64,000 bases of DNA from Megamerina dolium. Lineage: Eukaryota; Arthropoda; Insecta; Diptera; Megamerinidae. The notes beneath the pieces were generated by a model. That model ran no database searches and was not told the DNA's origin. It saw only the letters and a list, made by a program, of their open reading frames with translations. The DNA is taken from NCBI GenBank assembly GCA_963854835.1, contig OY978525.1, positions 97,233,388 through 97,297,387 of the forward strand, written 5' to 3'. A program made the translations under genes and the position numbers. This document shows, one piece after another, positions 35,478 through 48,572 of this stretch; the stretch's first letter is position 1, and each line of letters begins with the position of its first letter.

Positions 35478-37540
35478 TTGTCGGGAGTAGCATTGCATTG
35501 GTATGTACCCCAATGCAATTTGGAGAGGGGCAAAGGTAGTCTTTATGCCGAAGGTCGGCAAGAACTACGCTCTTTATCCGAAATGCTTCAGGCCAATTTG
35601 CCTAACAGCTTCCATGCGAAAAGTGTTGGAGAAAGCTGTAGGCAACTACATCAGAATAACTATTCTAGTAAACTCTCCATTGCGTGCGTGTCAGCATGCG
35701 TACAGGGCAGGCCGATCTACGGAAACTGCATTGTATCAATTAGCTAACGCAATTTAGAAAAGTATAGAAACAAATGAGACAGAATTATGCGCTTTTCTCG
35801 ATATAGAAGATGCTTTTGATAACACTTTACATGAAGCCATCCAAAAAACTTTGAAATGATTTGGGATGAGCAATATGCTATTCATAATAGGAAACTCCTC
35901 ACGAGGATGTCCACAAGGGGAAGTGTTATCACTGCAAAAGTGGAGTATAGTGGTGGATGAACTACTTGTAGAAGTAGAAAACTCTGGGTTACAATTCCAG
36001 GGTTATGCTGACGATATAGTCATAATATGTAGAGGAAAGTTCGAAAATACTCTATGCGAAAAAATCTTGCTGGGACTAAAACTAACAAAGAGATGTTGCA
36101 GCAAAGTGGGGCTGAGTATTAACCCAGCAAAAACCACAATTGTTCCATTCACTAGAAAGTATAATCTTAAGGATTTAAAATCCATCAGTTCAGACGGAAT
36201 GAAGATAGAACTACAGAAAGAAGTATTAGACTAGCGTTTACGATGGAAGACGCATATTGAAAATGTGGCGAAAAAGTCCACTAGAGTATTTATGACTTGT
36301 AAATCCATAGCAGGCAAAAGTTGGGGCTGCACATCAAAGATACTGAGATGGATCTACACTGTAATCGTTGGACCCATGATAGCTTACAGAGTTGCCGTTT
36401 GGGAGAACTGCACAAAGCTTCAGAATGTTATCACTACACTCGGCAGGATTCAAAGACTAGCATGCGTACGTATAAGAGGAACTATGTGCACATGTCCAAC
36501 AGCATCGTTGGAAGTTCTCTTGGAACTTACACCTCCTCACATTTACATCCAGTTCCAAGCGTAGAGGGCTATATTAAGAATTACTGCTGTAAATAGCGAA
36601 CCAGGTAATTGGATGAATCGCAAGAAGTATGATATTCTAGGAAAACAACATCCTGAATTCACAATGCCGAGCGACTCTATGTATAAGGAGTTCAGTTTTA
36701 CTAAGGAATTCAAAACTGAACTCTGTAACAAAAACAAATGGGAAGGTATATCCAGAACATGATAACATGGTTCACTGACGGTTCCTTAACTGAAGAAGGG
36801 GCCGGAGCAGGAGTGGTTAGCAGGGGTTAAAATACCCGATTGACAGGTGTGCCTATTTCAACATCATTCGTGAATACCTGAATTGAAGGATTGCAATCGT
36901 GACAGACAGCCAGGCAGCTTCCAAGGCACTCAATTATAACAGGATAAAATCAAAACTGGTGTTGGGTTGTCTTGACAAGTCGAATAATCTTGGTGGATGT
37001 AATCAGGTGTGGATCCTTTGGGTTGCAGGACATATTGGAGTTGGGCGGAACGAGGAGACAGATAAGCTCGCCAGAAAGGGTGCAGAAACACCCTTTGTAG
37101 GCCCATAATCCTTCTGTGGTCTAGATAAGGGAGCATTGTCCTTAGGAAGAAAAAAGAATCAGAAAGACAAGCATTCTGGGAAAATGTATCAGGTTTCTTT
37201 CATTCCATGACACTTTACGGGACCTACAACCTATAATGATTTGAGGAATCTATTAACATAAATACGGATAATTTAAGGCTCATTGCGGGAGTACTCACAG
37301 GACACTGTAGATTGAATTATCACCTAATGAAACTGTGAATCTATCGGATGAGACCTGCCGACACTGCAGGTAGGAGAATGAAACTGTGAAAAATGTGTTG
37401 GGATTTTGTCCAGCACTAATGCATGCAAGAAAGAAAAATCTCGGGGAATTTTTAATACCCGAAAATCTTTTGACATCCATTAAGGTAGGATCTATGTTAA
37501 GATGGGGTGTACGATAGACCTAGGGTCGCATTGCAACACA
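35478..37540 (+). mobile_element. Degenerate non-LTR retrotransposon (reverse transcriptase + RNase H)
   Basis: Successive frames give, in order, reverse transcriptase blocks: FRPICLTASMRKVLEKAVGN (finger), CAFLDIEDAFDN (motif A, catalytic Asp), SRGCPQGEVLSL (motif B) and GYADDIVIICRG (motif C, both Asp present), followed by VGLSINPAKTTIVPFTRK. A thumb region and an RNase H-like part follow (WFTDGSLTEEGAGAG across frames near 36,770; TDSQAASKALN; VAGHIGVGRNEETDKLARKG). The order RT then RNase H and the PFTRK segment fit the I/LOA/R1 group. At least five stops or frameshifts break it, ORF1 and the endonuclease are missing, and it lies between the 3' ends of two convergent genes. Inactive. Confidence 0.85.
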
Positions 37541-37544
37541 GCCC

Positions 37545-38215
37545 TCAAATGATAATTGTAAGGATAATTGCCTAACGTAGCTCCAATGAAAGAGGTAAAA
37601 TAATTAAAATTTTAAACCAATGCCGGCCACACGAGTACTAAAACATTTGTATAAGTGTGTGTGTCGAACGGAGTACGTGTTTTTACAGTGGCTATACTTG
37701 TATACAAAGTGTGAACTTTGAAATGGTGTTTTTTTTTCATACATGCCCTACAATGCTAAGCAGTGATATATCATTCATAAAAATCGGACGTCAAGTAAAT
37801 AAGTTATAAGAAAAAAATTATTTCAGCGGTTTCACATGGTGCCGAAAAAAATGTTTGCATAGTCCTAGAACACTCAAGTGTTCAGAAACGATTGAAAAAA
37901 ATTAAAATTTTTTTAATCCATATATCGTGATACGATCTAATGGACATGGCGAGCTTATTTTTCTGGCGGTCATCTTTGAAACTTGAAATTGGAATTATTC
38001 GATGATTTTAATTCATAATCCGTAATCTCACTTATCGAAAATAAGTGCATCACCAACATTTATGATGAGCTGCTTGGGTGGGCGATTGCGATTTTTTGCT
38101 TCTAGGAATACATAATTTTTAACTTTTAAAAAAAACGGCGTAAGTATTCAAATCATTCATGTATATATGTGCTTGTATATAAAGTAATTACCAAATTGAC
38201 CAAATTACTATTGAA
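37545..38215. other. Spacer between the LINE relic and the Usp20/33 3' end
   Basis: No coding pattern or element terminus that I recognise. Confidence 0.5.
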
Positions 38216-38221
38216 ATGAAT

Positions 38222-38227
38222 TTTATT
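38222..38227 (-). terminator. Candidate polyadenylation signal for Usp20/33
   Basis: AATAAA on the minus strand, about 290 bases after the stop codon at 38,516. Confidence 0.4.
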
Positions 38228-38515
38228 TAATATAATAATATAACAATATATTGCTATTATTAAAACAATATCTGGATATATATTTATTTTATTACAAAGG
38301 TATATATTATTTTTACATCATTATGCAAAAACCCAATTCCACCATATAGCCTCTACCAAAACGATATGATTCAGTTAAAGTACAAAATAGTTTATGAAAA
38401 TGTATGTTTGTATATCGGGATTAACCAAAAAAAAAAATATCTTGCTTATAAACTATAATTGCAAATACACACGCACACATACACACATAACATACACGTA
38501 ATAAATGTACATTCG

Positions 38516-41500
38516 TTAAACATCCGTTTCGGCTGATTCGGTGGATCCATGTGAACGATGACTATGTGAACTTCTTTTCACTGTGTGCCGATTAAATCTT
38601 CGATCTTTGCCTTTTCTTATTCGTGGCATGTTTGTGGTATCAACAGAATAATTTTCCCTAAATTCTGTATTGGTATCCGTACTTCTGGATTCATTTCTCT
38701 GCGGCAGCTCTTGTTGTTGTTCGTAAGGTTTTGCTTTTCTATTGAGCTTTGTATTGTCCTCATCGCCAACCATTTCGACAGCATCATAACCATTATGAAG
38801 TCGATAATTGCCTAGATAATAAAAATTAATTCAAGAAATTAATTTTTGTGTTCTAAAATATTTCTGTATTTCAACAATAGAAAAGCGAAACGACTTCCTA
38901 CCTGTGGGTCCAAAAAAGTCAACATCTCTCATTGCACTTCGAACATTTTTGCTCTTTCGTCGATGTGCAAAACGCATTACAGTTGCTTTCGGCTTCTTGA
39001 TATTTAACACAATATGTTGTTTGCCCCGTCTGTGCTCTCGCACACCTCTATAATCTGATGTTTGCATTGCTTCATCGTTGCTCATGTCTTCTGCAATTGG
39101 TTGATTTGAAATCTCCGAAATTGTCTCTGATATCGATTCATCGAGCTCATCATTATCGTTATTATTATTATTGTTGCTGTTATTGTACTGACCACTGATG
39201 TGATTTTGCCCAATATTGCTTTCTGTATCAGACACATTGGCATTCTCTTGACTTTCCGCATCATCAGCATCATATTGCTGATTTTGTTCAATTTCATCAA
39301 AATCAATGTCTTCAATCTGCAAAAAGGTAATAAATAAATGCAATATTAAAATGCAAATTATCATTGAATTGTACTCACCTCTTTGGCAAGAACTGTATTG
39401 TCTCTGAGTATAATCTCAGGACCGCCGCCATAAACACCGAGCAGAAATTTCCATACTGGAGCACTCAGTTGTGCATAATCAGAACCCGGGCGTACGCTAT
39501 GCATTAATGTCGTGGACTGGGATACGTCTGTGGCTGGCAACGCAATGTTCTCATTGGCAATCGGACCGGGTTCTCGTGATGTAATGCCGCGTACAAATTG
39601 CTGCCATTTGCGTAGCCAAGGCATTGAAATAGCATAAATCGTAGTGGCATCGGCAAGCATGCCATTGTTTTTGGTAAACACGCTCAACTCGTAATATTGT
39701 CGTCGTGTCAATGCCTCAGCGGCACGTCGGCATACTTCACATTCGAAGAGCACATTTACAACAGGGCCACCGCCATACTCGCCATATAGAAAATCCCATA
39801 ATTGTTGTGAGATTGGCACAGCAATTTGTTTCATTAGTTCAATTTTCGATTGTAATAATCCACCATGCGGGCACAATATTGACCAATTGTTTATTGGTCC
39901 CGGCTCTGAAAACGTATTGAACCGCGTCAGCCACTCCCGAGCAATATAGAAACGAATGTCGCTATTATGCACTGGATATGATGCAGCCAACTCACTGGCT
40001 TCAGCACGCACCAAATCGATCTGTGGATTATATTTGCGATAGAACAGTACATAAGCTTGGCAGTTCTGAACCACATCCGGTGTAACTTCGGTAACACGTT
40101 GATCATCGTACTCGTACCAACGATTGGTGATCATATTGCGAGCAAAGCACGTGTAATGACCACCGCCAACGGTGCCATGATGACAAATAACAGATACCAA
40201 ATTGTAAGTGTCAACATTTGAAGAGCAATCTTTATGCAGGTATGGCTTCATATCGAAACCATCCAACGGAAATTGAACATGTGAAGAGATTTTCGAGCTG
40301 TATAGGAAATCGTGACGAAAACGTTTCAAATGTATGCATAGCACTTCAGGCAAATTCAATATTTTGGAGTACTTAACACCGGTACGCAGTTTATTGCATT
40401 TCTCACAACTGCAAGAGAACCAGAGACAAATAGTATAGGTAACAAACATACGTATAATTCGAATCTCACATACCTGTACATGTTGTCGCCCTTTAGTTCG
40501 TCAGCACTGAAAAAGCTCTCCATACAATCGTATATTGTTACAGTCGGACCCCAAAATATCGAGTATAGTAATTTCAAAATCCATGCGAACCAATTATCAG
40601 TGCCGGGGTTACGAGTAAGTGACGAATCAATTGAATTAAGACTCTGTGTACTAACGGAAAGTGATTGATGCAAGACATTTAAATAGTCTCGACTTGGAAT
40701 GGGTAGCGAAAGATCTTGAAATGTTTCTTCACGCGTTGAAACGCGATCACAGGTCAAACATTGAACAGATGATAGGATTTTTCCATCAAATACATCACTA
40801 ATTATTGATCGAACAGTAGTTGATTGCGTTTGCGAATGTATATTGGTAGTGGTGGTGGTGGTAGTGGTGGTTGTGGTGGTAGTAGTAGTGGAGTTATTGG
40901 TGGTGTTGTTAGTTTCTTGATTGGCAGCTGCTCTATAAGAGCGTTTACCATGAAATGCACTATTATATGAAGTACGCTGACTTCTAGATTGATTTGATTT
41001 ATCCGATACGCTACTGTCACATGTTTCGTAATCTGTATCGGATAATGAACCCGAATGACTAGGCGAACTTGATGCAGACATGGAGTCAGACTCAAATTCA
41101 ACTGCTGCTTCTTTGGTTGTTAACGATTTTTGATTGCATGTAAACGATGATGCTGGACATGTTTCTTTTAGCTCTTCATGTAGTTGATCCATGAAACAAC
41201 GCAGAAATTCTTGTGTATCATGTTGCTGAAATCCACGAAACATTGGGTGTACACTGCGTATACCATAGAGAACACATCGAGGTGCAATGTAACCTATAAA
41301 GAATAAGCATGTGTTAGTACAAATGTGTGCTAACAGTTAAAATGTGAATTAACCTTTTTCGACACCATGCTTTGACCATATATCACGCATCAGTCGCTGA
41401 TAAGCTTTGGCCAGACCAGCCTTGCTGCGATGAGCACTCTGCTCCACAGCATGATCTATCAGATCGCTGCAATGCAGAAAGTAGTGTGTCATAGGTTGTA

Positions 41501-42073
41501 TGTTGCTTAATGCTTGCAAGGCCGAATTCATATAGCAAGTATTTGCAATATTATGCAGCCCGACGAGACCAGTCCCCATAATATGTGCATCGTCGTCACT
41601 TTCGTCCTCAGCATTCGAGCGCATAGTCGAAAAGGTGTCATACATTGCACTAGAATTGGCCACATCCAGGAATACTTCACGCTCGCACAGATAGCACCAA
41701 ACACGTTGCGATGATATATTCATATGCAGGCAATGTTGATTATTTTGCTGGAAATGCTCCGTACTGTGATCATTACTCTGTTCGGAGCATCCAACCTGCA
41801 AGCAATCTCGCTGCAGGCAAATCCACAAGTTGCGTCCCGCATAACCACATTTCGCGCAAGATTTTATCTATATACATGCATGAACGTGTACGAATGTGCA
41901 AGGAAAAATATTCAATTTTGATATGTCATTGTTTTTTATTACAGTTTTTTTATTTCGTCTATGTTTCACGCTTTATTGTTGATATCGCTTACCTTATCTA
42001 GTTGGCTAATTTCAACGATAGTGGCATGTTCGTTGCCAATATGTGGACAATTGGAAACTTTATTGAAACGCAT
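38516..42073 (-). CDS. Ubiquitin carboxyl-terminal hydrolase 20/33 homolog
   Basis: Six exons (minus): 42,073-41,993; 41,867-41,354; 41,293-40,474; 40,408-39,379; 39,316-38,902; 38,811-38,516, giving 1,051 residues. Residues about 9-90 form a UBP-type zinc finger (CPHIGNEHATIVEISQ, KSCAKCGYAGRNLW, VWCYLCEREVFLD) that binds free ubiquitin ends. The cysteine-protease domain has its nucleophile Cys138 in NIANTCYMNSALQAL, the His box VGGGHYTCFARN (His556) and the following WYEYDDQRVT. An acidic Ser/Thr-rich insert with a 17-residue Thr run (40,840-40,910) splits the catalytic domain. Two DUSP domains follow (REWLTRFNTFSEPGPINNW; WLRKWQQFVRGITSREPGPI), then an acidic and basic tail absent from vertebrate USP20/33. 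The domain order is diagnostic of USP20/33, deubiquitinases acting on receptors and signalling proteins. Fly counterpart Usp20-33 (CG8494), from memory. Confidence 0.95.
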
Positions 42074-43329
42074 ATTGCCAATAATATTTTGGAAATTAAA
42101 ATAAACCTTAAATCATCGTAATAAACTCAGCCATAGACTTTGATTGATTGACAATTGATTATAATTGCTTCTTTCGGTTTCACTGCAAGGAGAACTGCTT
42201 ACCCGCGTCAAGCAATGACATTTATGTTAATGCAAAAAAAAAAAGAAACGCACACACAGAAAAAGAAATGACTTATCAACTCGACTGCAGAAAAAATCCA
42301 ACTGAATTATGAAACGAACACCTTTGAAAACGAAAAGGGAGGAAAAATGTAAACAAATCAATGAAATTTGGTATGAGGTAAATGTCATTCAATATACACT
42401 TTGAGAAATTTGATGGTCTATTCTTTTTTGTATACTTTGAAAAACTAATTGTTATATTACAAACCGGCTAAAATAAGTAAGTTTGATCATGTCTAAATAA
42501 AACAAACTGTTAGTTAGTGATTTATTTAAGCTTTTTTATTTTAGCTACAAACATTTTACAACAATTTGACATGGATTTATCTGAAAGTGAATGCAAAAAT
42601 AAGAGCGTCAAAATGCTATAGAACCGAACAAATTGGTAATTTCTATTACTTATAGAAAAAAATAACCAGCTGCCCATTACAAACTGGAATTTCAATTTGC
42701 AAGTTTCTATCAGATTTCCGTTCGCGTGTATTTTTACATTGAGTGGAATTCGTTTTTATTCTCCTGTGACAGAAAGTGATAAGGTAAGGTGAAAAGAATT
42801 TCAAAGAATATAAAAAAAATGAACAAACAACAATTTCCAAAAACGTGAAAGTTAACAGATACGGCTGATTGTGAATATCAATTTTAATATAAAAAGGAAG
42901 CGATTCCAAGCAACTTGCCTCACGAATGCACAGTTTTTTTGCTGGATACTGGTTCAACGACTTTAATTAATTAATAAAACCTAATTTGTTTGTTATTCCT
43001 TACTTCATCCATTGATAATTTGGTATCTTCTTATAATTTTGTAATTATACACATTTCAAGGTTTTGTTGTTGTTGTCATTGTGCTTCAATCATATGTTTT
43101 TCTGGCTTGCAAATTCTTACAAGTAGAAATATATTCAGTAAAAACTTGCAAGTTGTCTCGTAGCGAACTGTCATTCTACGCTCTCATTTTCTCTATCGTT
43201 GCAAATTTTTTGGTGTTAACACCATTTGAAATAAATGATGATAATTATTACAAATTTTATGTAAGCATACAAATCTATGGTATAGTAATGTAAACGACAA
43301 ACCTATTCAACCTATTGCCGAATATAACG
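42074..43329. other. Upstream region of Usp20/33, no gene seen
   Basis: Contains the Usp20/33 promoter and 5' UTR by position. No exon or element terminus was recognised. Confidence 0.5.
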
Positions 43330-43708
43330 CAGAGTATACACGCACCAACCGTTTGTTCAACATGGACATGTTGGATAAACGGTTGTACAGCCAACTTTGA
43401 TGTTGGTCCAACGGTTGTATGAAGATTAAAACAATTTAATTTTTGGTGGGCGGAGTTAGCGGTTGCACAATGGATTGGAACGTGTGTACGCAGATTGTAC
43501 AACAATCTTTGTTTACATTTCTTGTTAGAGTTGATTTCATAGAAAATGTGGTATTATCGATTCCGCATTTTGCAAAGTGTTTAACGTGATGAATATGAGA
43601 ATAATAAAGTTGAACACCGCATTGTACATCGTGTTGATACGTGTATACTACAGCCATCCAACTCATTCTACAATGTGTTGAACCAACGGTTGGAACGTGT
43701 ATGTTCTG
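43330..43708. mobile_element. MITE-like element with diverged inverted ends
   Basis: The left end (CAGAGTATACACGCACCAAC) and the right end read in reverse (CAGAACATACACGTTCCAAC) pair over about 40 bases, continuing into CGTTTGTTCAACA / CGTTGGTTCAACA. Inside, CAACCGTT/AACGGTTG motifs recur several times in both orientations. It has no coding capacity. The target duplication is not clear, so the superfamily is open. Confidence 0.65.
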
Positions 43709-44715
43709 TATTACAATTTAACGCTTCTATTATTCGCCATAGTGATGCCATCTGCTTAACATAATTAAATAGACTGTCTGAAAACCGACGAAAATTAAAA
43801 AGAACTCATAATTAAATTTAAATGATATAAAATATTTGATCTGAAATTGGCCCTAAGACCATTTTACACATATCAAACAATAATTTTTCGCTATAAATGA
43901 TGTGGTAATAACGCAAGAGCCATCACTGCACTGTGATGACAGCAGCAGTGTAGCCATATTTTTTAATATACTGGGTCACGGAAAAAGTAGAAATTACAAC
44001 GATTTACGAGAGCTATTTATATGTCTATATTTCACTGTACGTGTGACATATTGCATTAAATTGCCCGAACCCACAATGCTCTTACATGTCGGTGTAGCGA
44101 ATTTCCAATAGGCACAAAGAGATGACAACACCGATTGTCACTGCTCATCAAAGAGACTGAGAGAGCGTAAAGAAAAAATTAAATAAAATTGAATTGGTAC
44201 TTGTGCTGCAGTATTGAGTGTAAAATTATTTTACTGCAGTCCATTATAATTTTTTCACTGAAATAAGTACCATTTCGTTAAAGAAATAATATTTTGCTTT
44301 TGCTGTGTGTGTTTGTTTTCCATCAATATCCTTTACAGCATCATGGATACTTGGTTATAGATTTTTTTTTACTTTGCGCTCCATTCTTACACAAACACGA
44401 CTGTATACATGTTGCGTATATAAAAGACGCAAGATTATACAAGTCGGACATACATAATTCTAAAAAAAGGAAATAAAAGTTCATAATTGACAACTTGAAG
44501 TGAACCAAATAAATCTTCTATCAACATACTAATATTTGTGAATGGAAGCGCCAACAGATTTGTGCGGTCATCTATATTAAATTACTAACTTTGTGTTAGG
44601 CATAGGATTTTGAGGTGGTGCTGGAGCTACATTTGCCCTGAAACAAATTGATTATGTATTACATTTTTGTTTGCAGTATTTTTTGACGCATTTATTAGTG
44701 AAAAAGTATACAACA
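43709..44715. promoter_or_regulatory. Upstream region of SNRK
   Basis: A pyrimidine-rich acceptor (TTTTTGTTTGCAG at 44,664-44,676) lies about 40 bases before the SNRK start codon, so the gene has at least one upstream non-coding exon in this region. No other gene seen. Confidence 0.45.
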
Positions 44716-47621
44716 ATGGAAGCTGCAGCAACACCTTCACATTTGGCTAGTGGGTGTACGTATGATGGCAAAATTGCTGGCTTATATGATCTCGAGGAGA
44801 CATTAGGTTCTGGACATTTTGCGGTAGTTAAGCTGGCACGGCATGTATTCACCGGCGCCAAGGTGGCAGTAAAAGTGGTAGATAAAACAAAGCTGGATGA
44901 GGTATCCAAAGCGCATCTCTTTCAGGAAGTGCGGTTAGTGTGCTTTTGTAATATTAACTTTGTATATATAGAACTACATAATAAATCACATAGATGTATG
45001 AAGTTGGTGCAGCATCCGAACGTTGTGCGTCTATATGAAGTTATTGATACACAGACCAAGCTATATTTAATACTGGAGCTGGGTGATGGCGGTGATCTCT
45101 ACGACTACATAATGAAACATGAAGGTGGACTTGGTGAAGATTTGGCACGTAAATATTTTCGACAAATTTTGCGTGCTATTACCTATTGTCATCAGTTATA
45201 TGTTGTACATAGGTATGTGATGGATGTTATATAAATACATAAGTATCTAGACCATTTATTTTATTCCTTTAGAGATCTGAAGCCTGAAAATGTTATTTTC
45301 TTTGAAAAACTTGGTGTTGTCAAATTGACGGATTTCGGTTTTAGTAACAAATTTTCCCCCGGACAGAAATTAGAAACATTCTGTGGTAGCTTAGCATATT
45401 CAGCACCAGAAATTCTCCTTGGTGATTCTTATGATGCTCCTGCTGTGGGTAAGTACAGTTGATGAGTGGGTAGGGAATTAACGAGTGTAAGAAGTGTATT
45501 AAATTGATCTTTCTCTTAGACATTTGGTCTCTTGGCGTAATACTTTACATGTTGGTTTGCGGTCAACCACCATTTGAGAAAGCGAACGATTCGGAAACAC
45601 TTACAATGATTATGGATTGCAAATACACAGTGCCGCCGCAAATATCACAAAATTGCCGAAAACTAATTGCATCTATGCTTGTGCGCGACCCAAAGAAACG
45701 TGCAACGCTTGAACAAATTGCGGTGGATGCATGGCTAACAGAAAATTCCGAGTATGGGCCAAATGAGTATTTTCCCTTAGTGAGTAGACAGGCACTCAGT
45801 GATGAGGATCACGCGTTCATTATACAAAAAATGATTAATGGCAACATTGCATCCAAAGAGGATATTCTACAGTGAGTAAAAGTGCCTATACAAACTTTCT
45901 TTTAGTAACTGCAATTTCCGTGTAATTCTTAGGTCGATAGATAAGAACAGATACAATCACATTACAGCTACATACTTTTTGTTGGCTGAAATAAGGCTGA
46001 GAAAACGTCGCGAAGAGCAAAATAATAAACTGAAACCGGAAATAGTTTTGACCGATAACACCGGCACAAGGTAAGCTGTTTTTTTTTCAAATTAATTGTA
46101 TATCAACATCGCTAAAATAACTCAAATTACATAGGCAACATTTCAAGGAATACGGACAATTAGCGGACAATAACGCTAAACATATCGAGAGTAATAAACT
46201 TGGTATGCCTGTTAATCTAAATGTTGGAACACCGAAACCGTTTATAGCCGAAGTGAAACCGGTATTTTGATCAATTATTTCACCATATTATAATATATTA
46301 TATTGTTATATGACGACATTTTAGGATAAACGTAATCGTAAATGCAGTATTGTACGTGAAGAAGATGAAGATGAATCGGCATATGAAAATGCTGATGAGA
46401 CGAATGAGTTGAAAGTAGCAATAATGAGGCGTGAGTCATTGTCCGATGGACGATTAAATCGTTCGGTGCAGATGCATACAGCAGCTGCAAGTGCGCCAAC
46501 CAATGCACCAACCAATGCAAAAATGGTCGCATCAATGGATGCGACATTAGTACAAAAACTAAATGAAATCGATAAGCATTCTACGCTGGGGGAACCTGAT
46601 AACAATACATATGAAAGAGATGAATCGAAAGTGTTGCCTATGCAAGATACTTTAAGTGGTTTGAAAGATTTGGATATTGGTAAATTTAAGCCGCTACCTG
46701 CAGGCAGCAAGAATCATGTTCTAACACATCGGCGGACCAAATTAAATAAAATACGAACTCCATCATGCAGTAGTTCGGAAGCTTCTGATGATGATACTAA
46801 AGCGCGTAGCAAGAAAAAGATGAATAAATTTGTTGGTGATACGCCAACACGTTTTCGCATGCATCGTCGAGACTCACATGATGATTCTAGTGATTCACAG
46901 GATCAAACTTTTCCGCCGACAGCATCACATGGACATGCGGCAAATTTAATTGCTGCGAATAACTCAAATGTCGGTGGAAAAAAGGAGAGTCAGACACAGA
47001 ACAAAGATGTAAGTATTACACAGCGAATGAAAGTTGTGCAATTTGAAATGGGTATTCTCGTTCTTTCAGCAAAATAAATCATCGGAGGATACACGTAAAT
47101 CTACACAAAAGAACAAAAAGCAATGTAAGGAACGCGTCGAAAAGCATTCCCAGCCAAAGAGACATTCCCTATCGATGACTAGTGTAGGTCGACGTTGTAT
47201 ACGCGAAAGCCAATCATTGGATCGCATTACTGAGGCTCAAGAATATGAATTGCGCAATCGTTGTCTCGTCGTCGATACAGTTCATGTGGAACAACGTAGT
47301 TCGTTAGTTAATTTGAACTCTCTCATTGTTGCTGAAATCAAAGAGGAATATGATGAGGAATCAGAAGCCACACCACCAACATCAGCAACCTTAGCCAAAT
47401 GTGATCAGGTGAAGAATATCCTAAATGAAGCTGAAGCTTCAATAAAGCCAAATAGAAGCAGAAACAAAAGTTTCGATTTGAATTCAATAGAGGAAATCGA
47501 TCTATTGCTAGAGGGCAGGAGCTTAACAAAAGCAATACAAATTACAGGCTCAAAATGCTTTGTCACTATGAAGAAAATTCGCAGGCTAGGAAAGTATTTT
47601 CCCGTAGTAAATTTCTCTTAA
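44716..47621 (+). CDS. SNF-related serine/threonine kinase (SNRK)
   Basis: Eight exons: 44,716-44,933; 44,994-45,212; 45,273-45,448; 45,520-45,871; 45,933-46,070; 46,135-46,261; 46,325-47,008; 47,070-47,621, giving 821 residues in frame. The kinase domain (about residues 20-275) has the glycine loop [13 protein letters not shown], Lys in VAVKVVDK, the catalytic loop HRDLKPEN (junction of exons 2 and 3), [11 protein letters not shown] and [20 protein letters not shown]. The activation-loop [11 protein letters not shown] is typical of the AMPK-related subfamily activated by LKB1. A UBA-like region follows the kinase ([35 protein letters not shown]), as in SNRK. The long C-terminal half is Ser/Lys/Glu-rich and disordered. 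Vertebrate SNRK is about 765 residues. Role: metabolic and stress signalling kinase. Drosophila CG8485, from memory. Confidence 0.94.
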
Positions 47622-48572
47622 TATCTCATATCTCATTCATAAAATGTGTGGGCAAACAAAACATACGCTATTGAAAATAGAACGTTTGCATAATATTATT
47701 AATATTATTAATAATTAATTATTATTATTTTAGTTAATTTTAATTTAAATTAAGTATAATCACACTATTCAATGCAATATTCATTTAATATTCATTTAGT
47801 AATAATAAACAAATAAATGCAAAAATACAGCAAATAAAAAATAAATAAATCATATACCTAGAATAAACATACATACATAAATGCGATTTTTGTGTTGGAC
47901 ATAATTTTGCATATTCATGCCAATACCGATGTAGTAAAATGTATAACCTAATCTGGAAAACAATCTCGTCTAAGGCAAAGATTGAAATTATGGAATTAAC
48001 AATAAAAAAGAGTAATTATATTAATCGTAAAGAAAATGGTAAATATCTTCCTATTATTTCATTCAGATCATTAACAAAATGTAAACATACATCTCTATGC
48101 CAGCTTTGTGCTTTACGGTAAATAATCCACCTAATCCTTTAATGTGAATTAGCAGTTTTAATTGTCCTTAATCTTATAATGTCAAATTTATAAATTAAAT
48201 AACAATACATATCATTTCGGAATTATCTGTGTGTTGATGCAATTTTTGCAAAATGCATTCAATTGTATTTTCAGCTGGAACCAAAGTTACAATCGTATAT
48301 CGTAAGCAGATAATTTTTAAACATATATTCCACAAATTTGCATCACTCTGTGTTCTCAATGCTACATCTGTGAATATGGCAACGCCTTTGTAACCAGCTG
48401 CTTTTCATTAGGCATTGTTGTTGTTTGAGTTTAATATGACAATCACCTAAACTTGGGAGTCCTGTTTGTGCTGGAAAAAAAAAAGAATCAGTTGCTTTTA
48501 CCAAAGTCACAACGATTCGCAAAAATATATTTCATTAAGTTACTGTAAAAAATCCGAAAATTTAGTTAAAAA
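47622..48572. other. SNRK 3' region and Opa1 5' region
   Basis: Several overlapping AATAAA signals at 47,803-47,870 fit the SNRK polyadenylation zone. Opa1's promoter and 5' UTR must lie before 48,573. A 60-codon frame at 47,939-48,121 has no recognisable content. Confidence 0.5.

Noticed and set aside
47939..48121. 60-codon frame between SNRK and Opa1
   Set aside because: Lys/Ile-rich composition expected from AT-rich DNA, no splice support and no family similarity.
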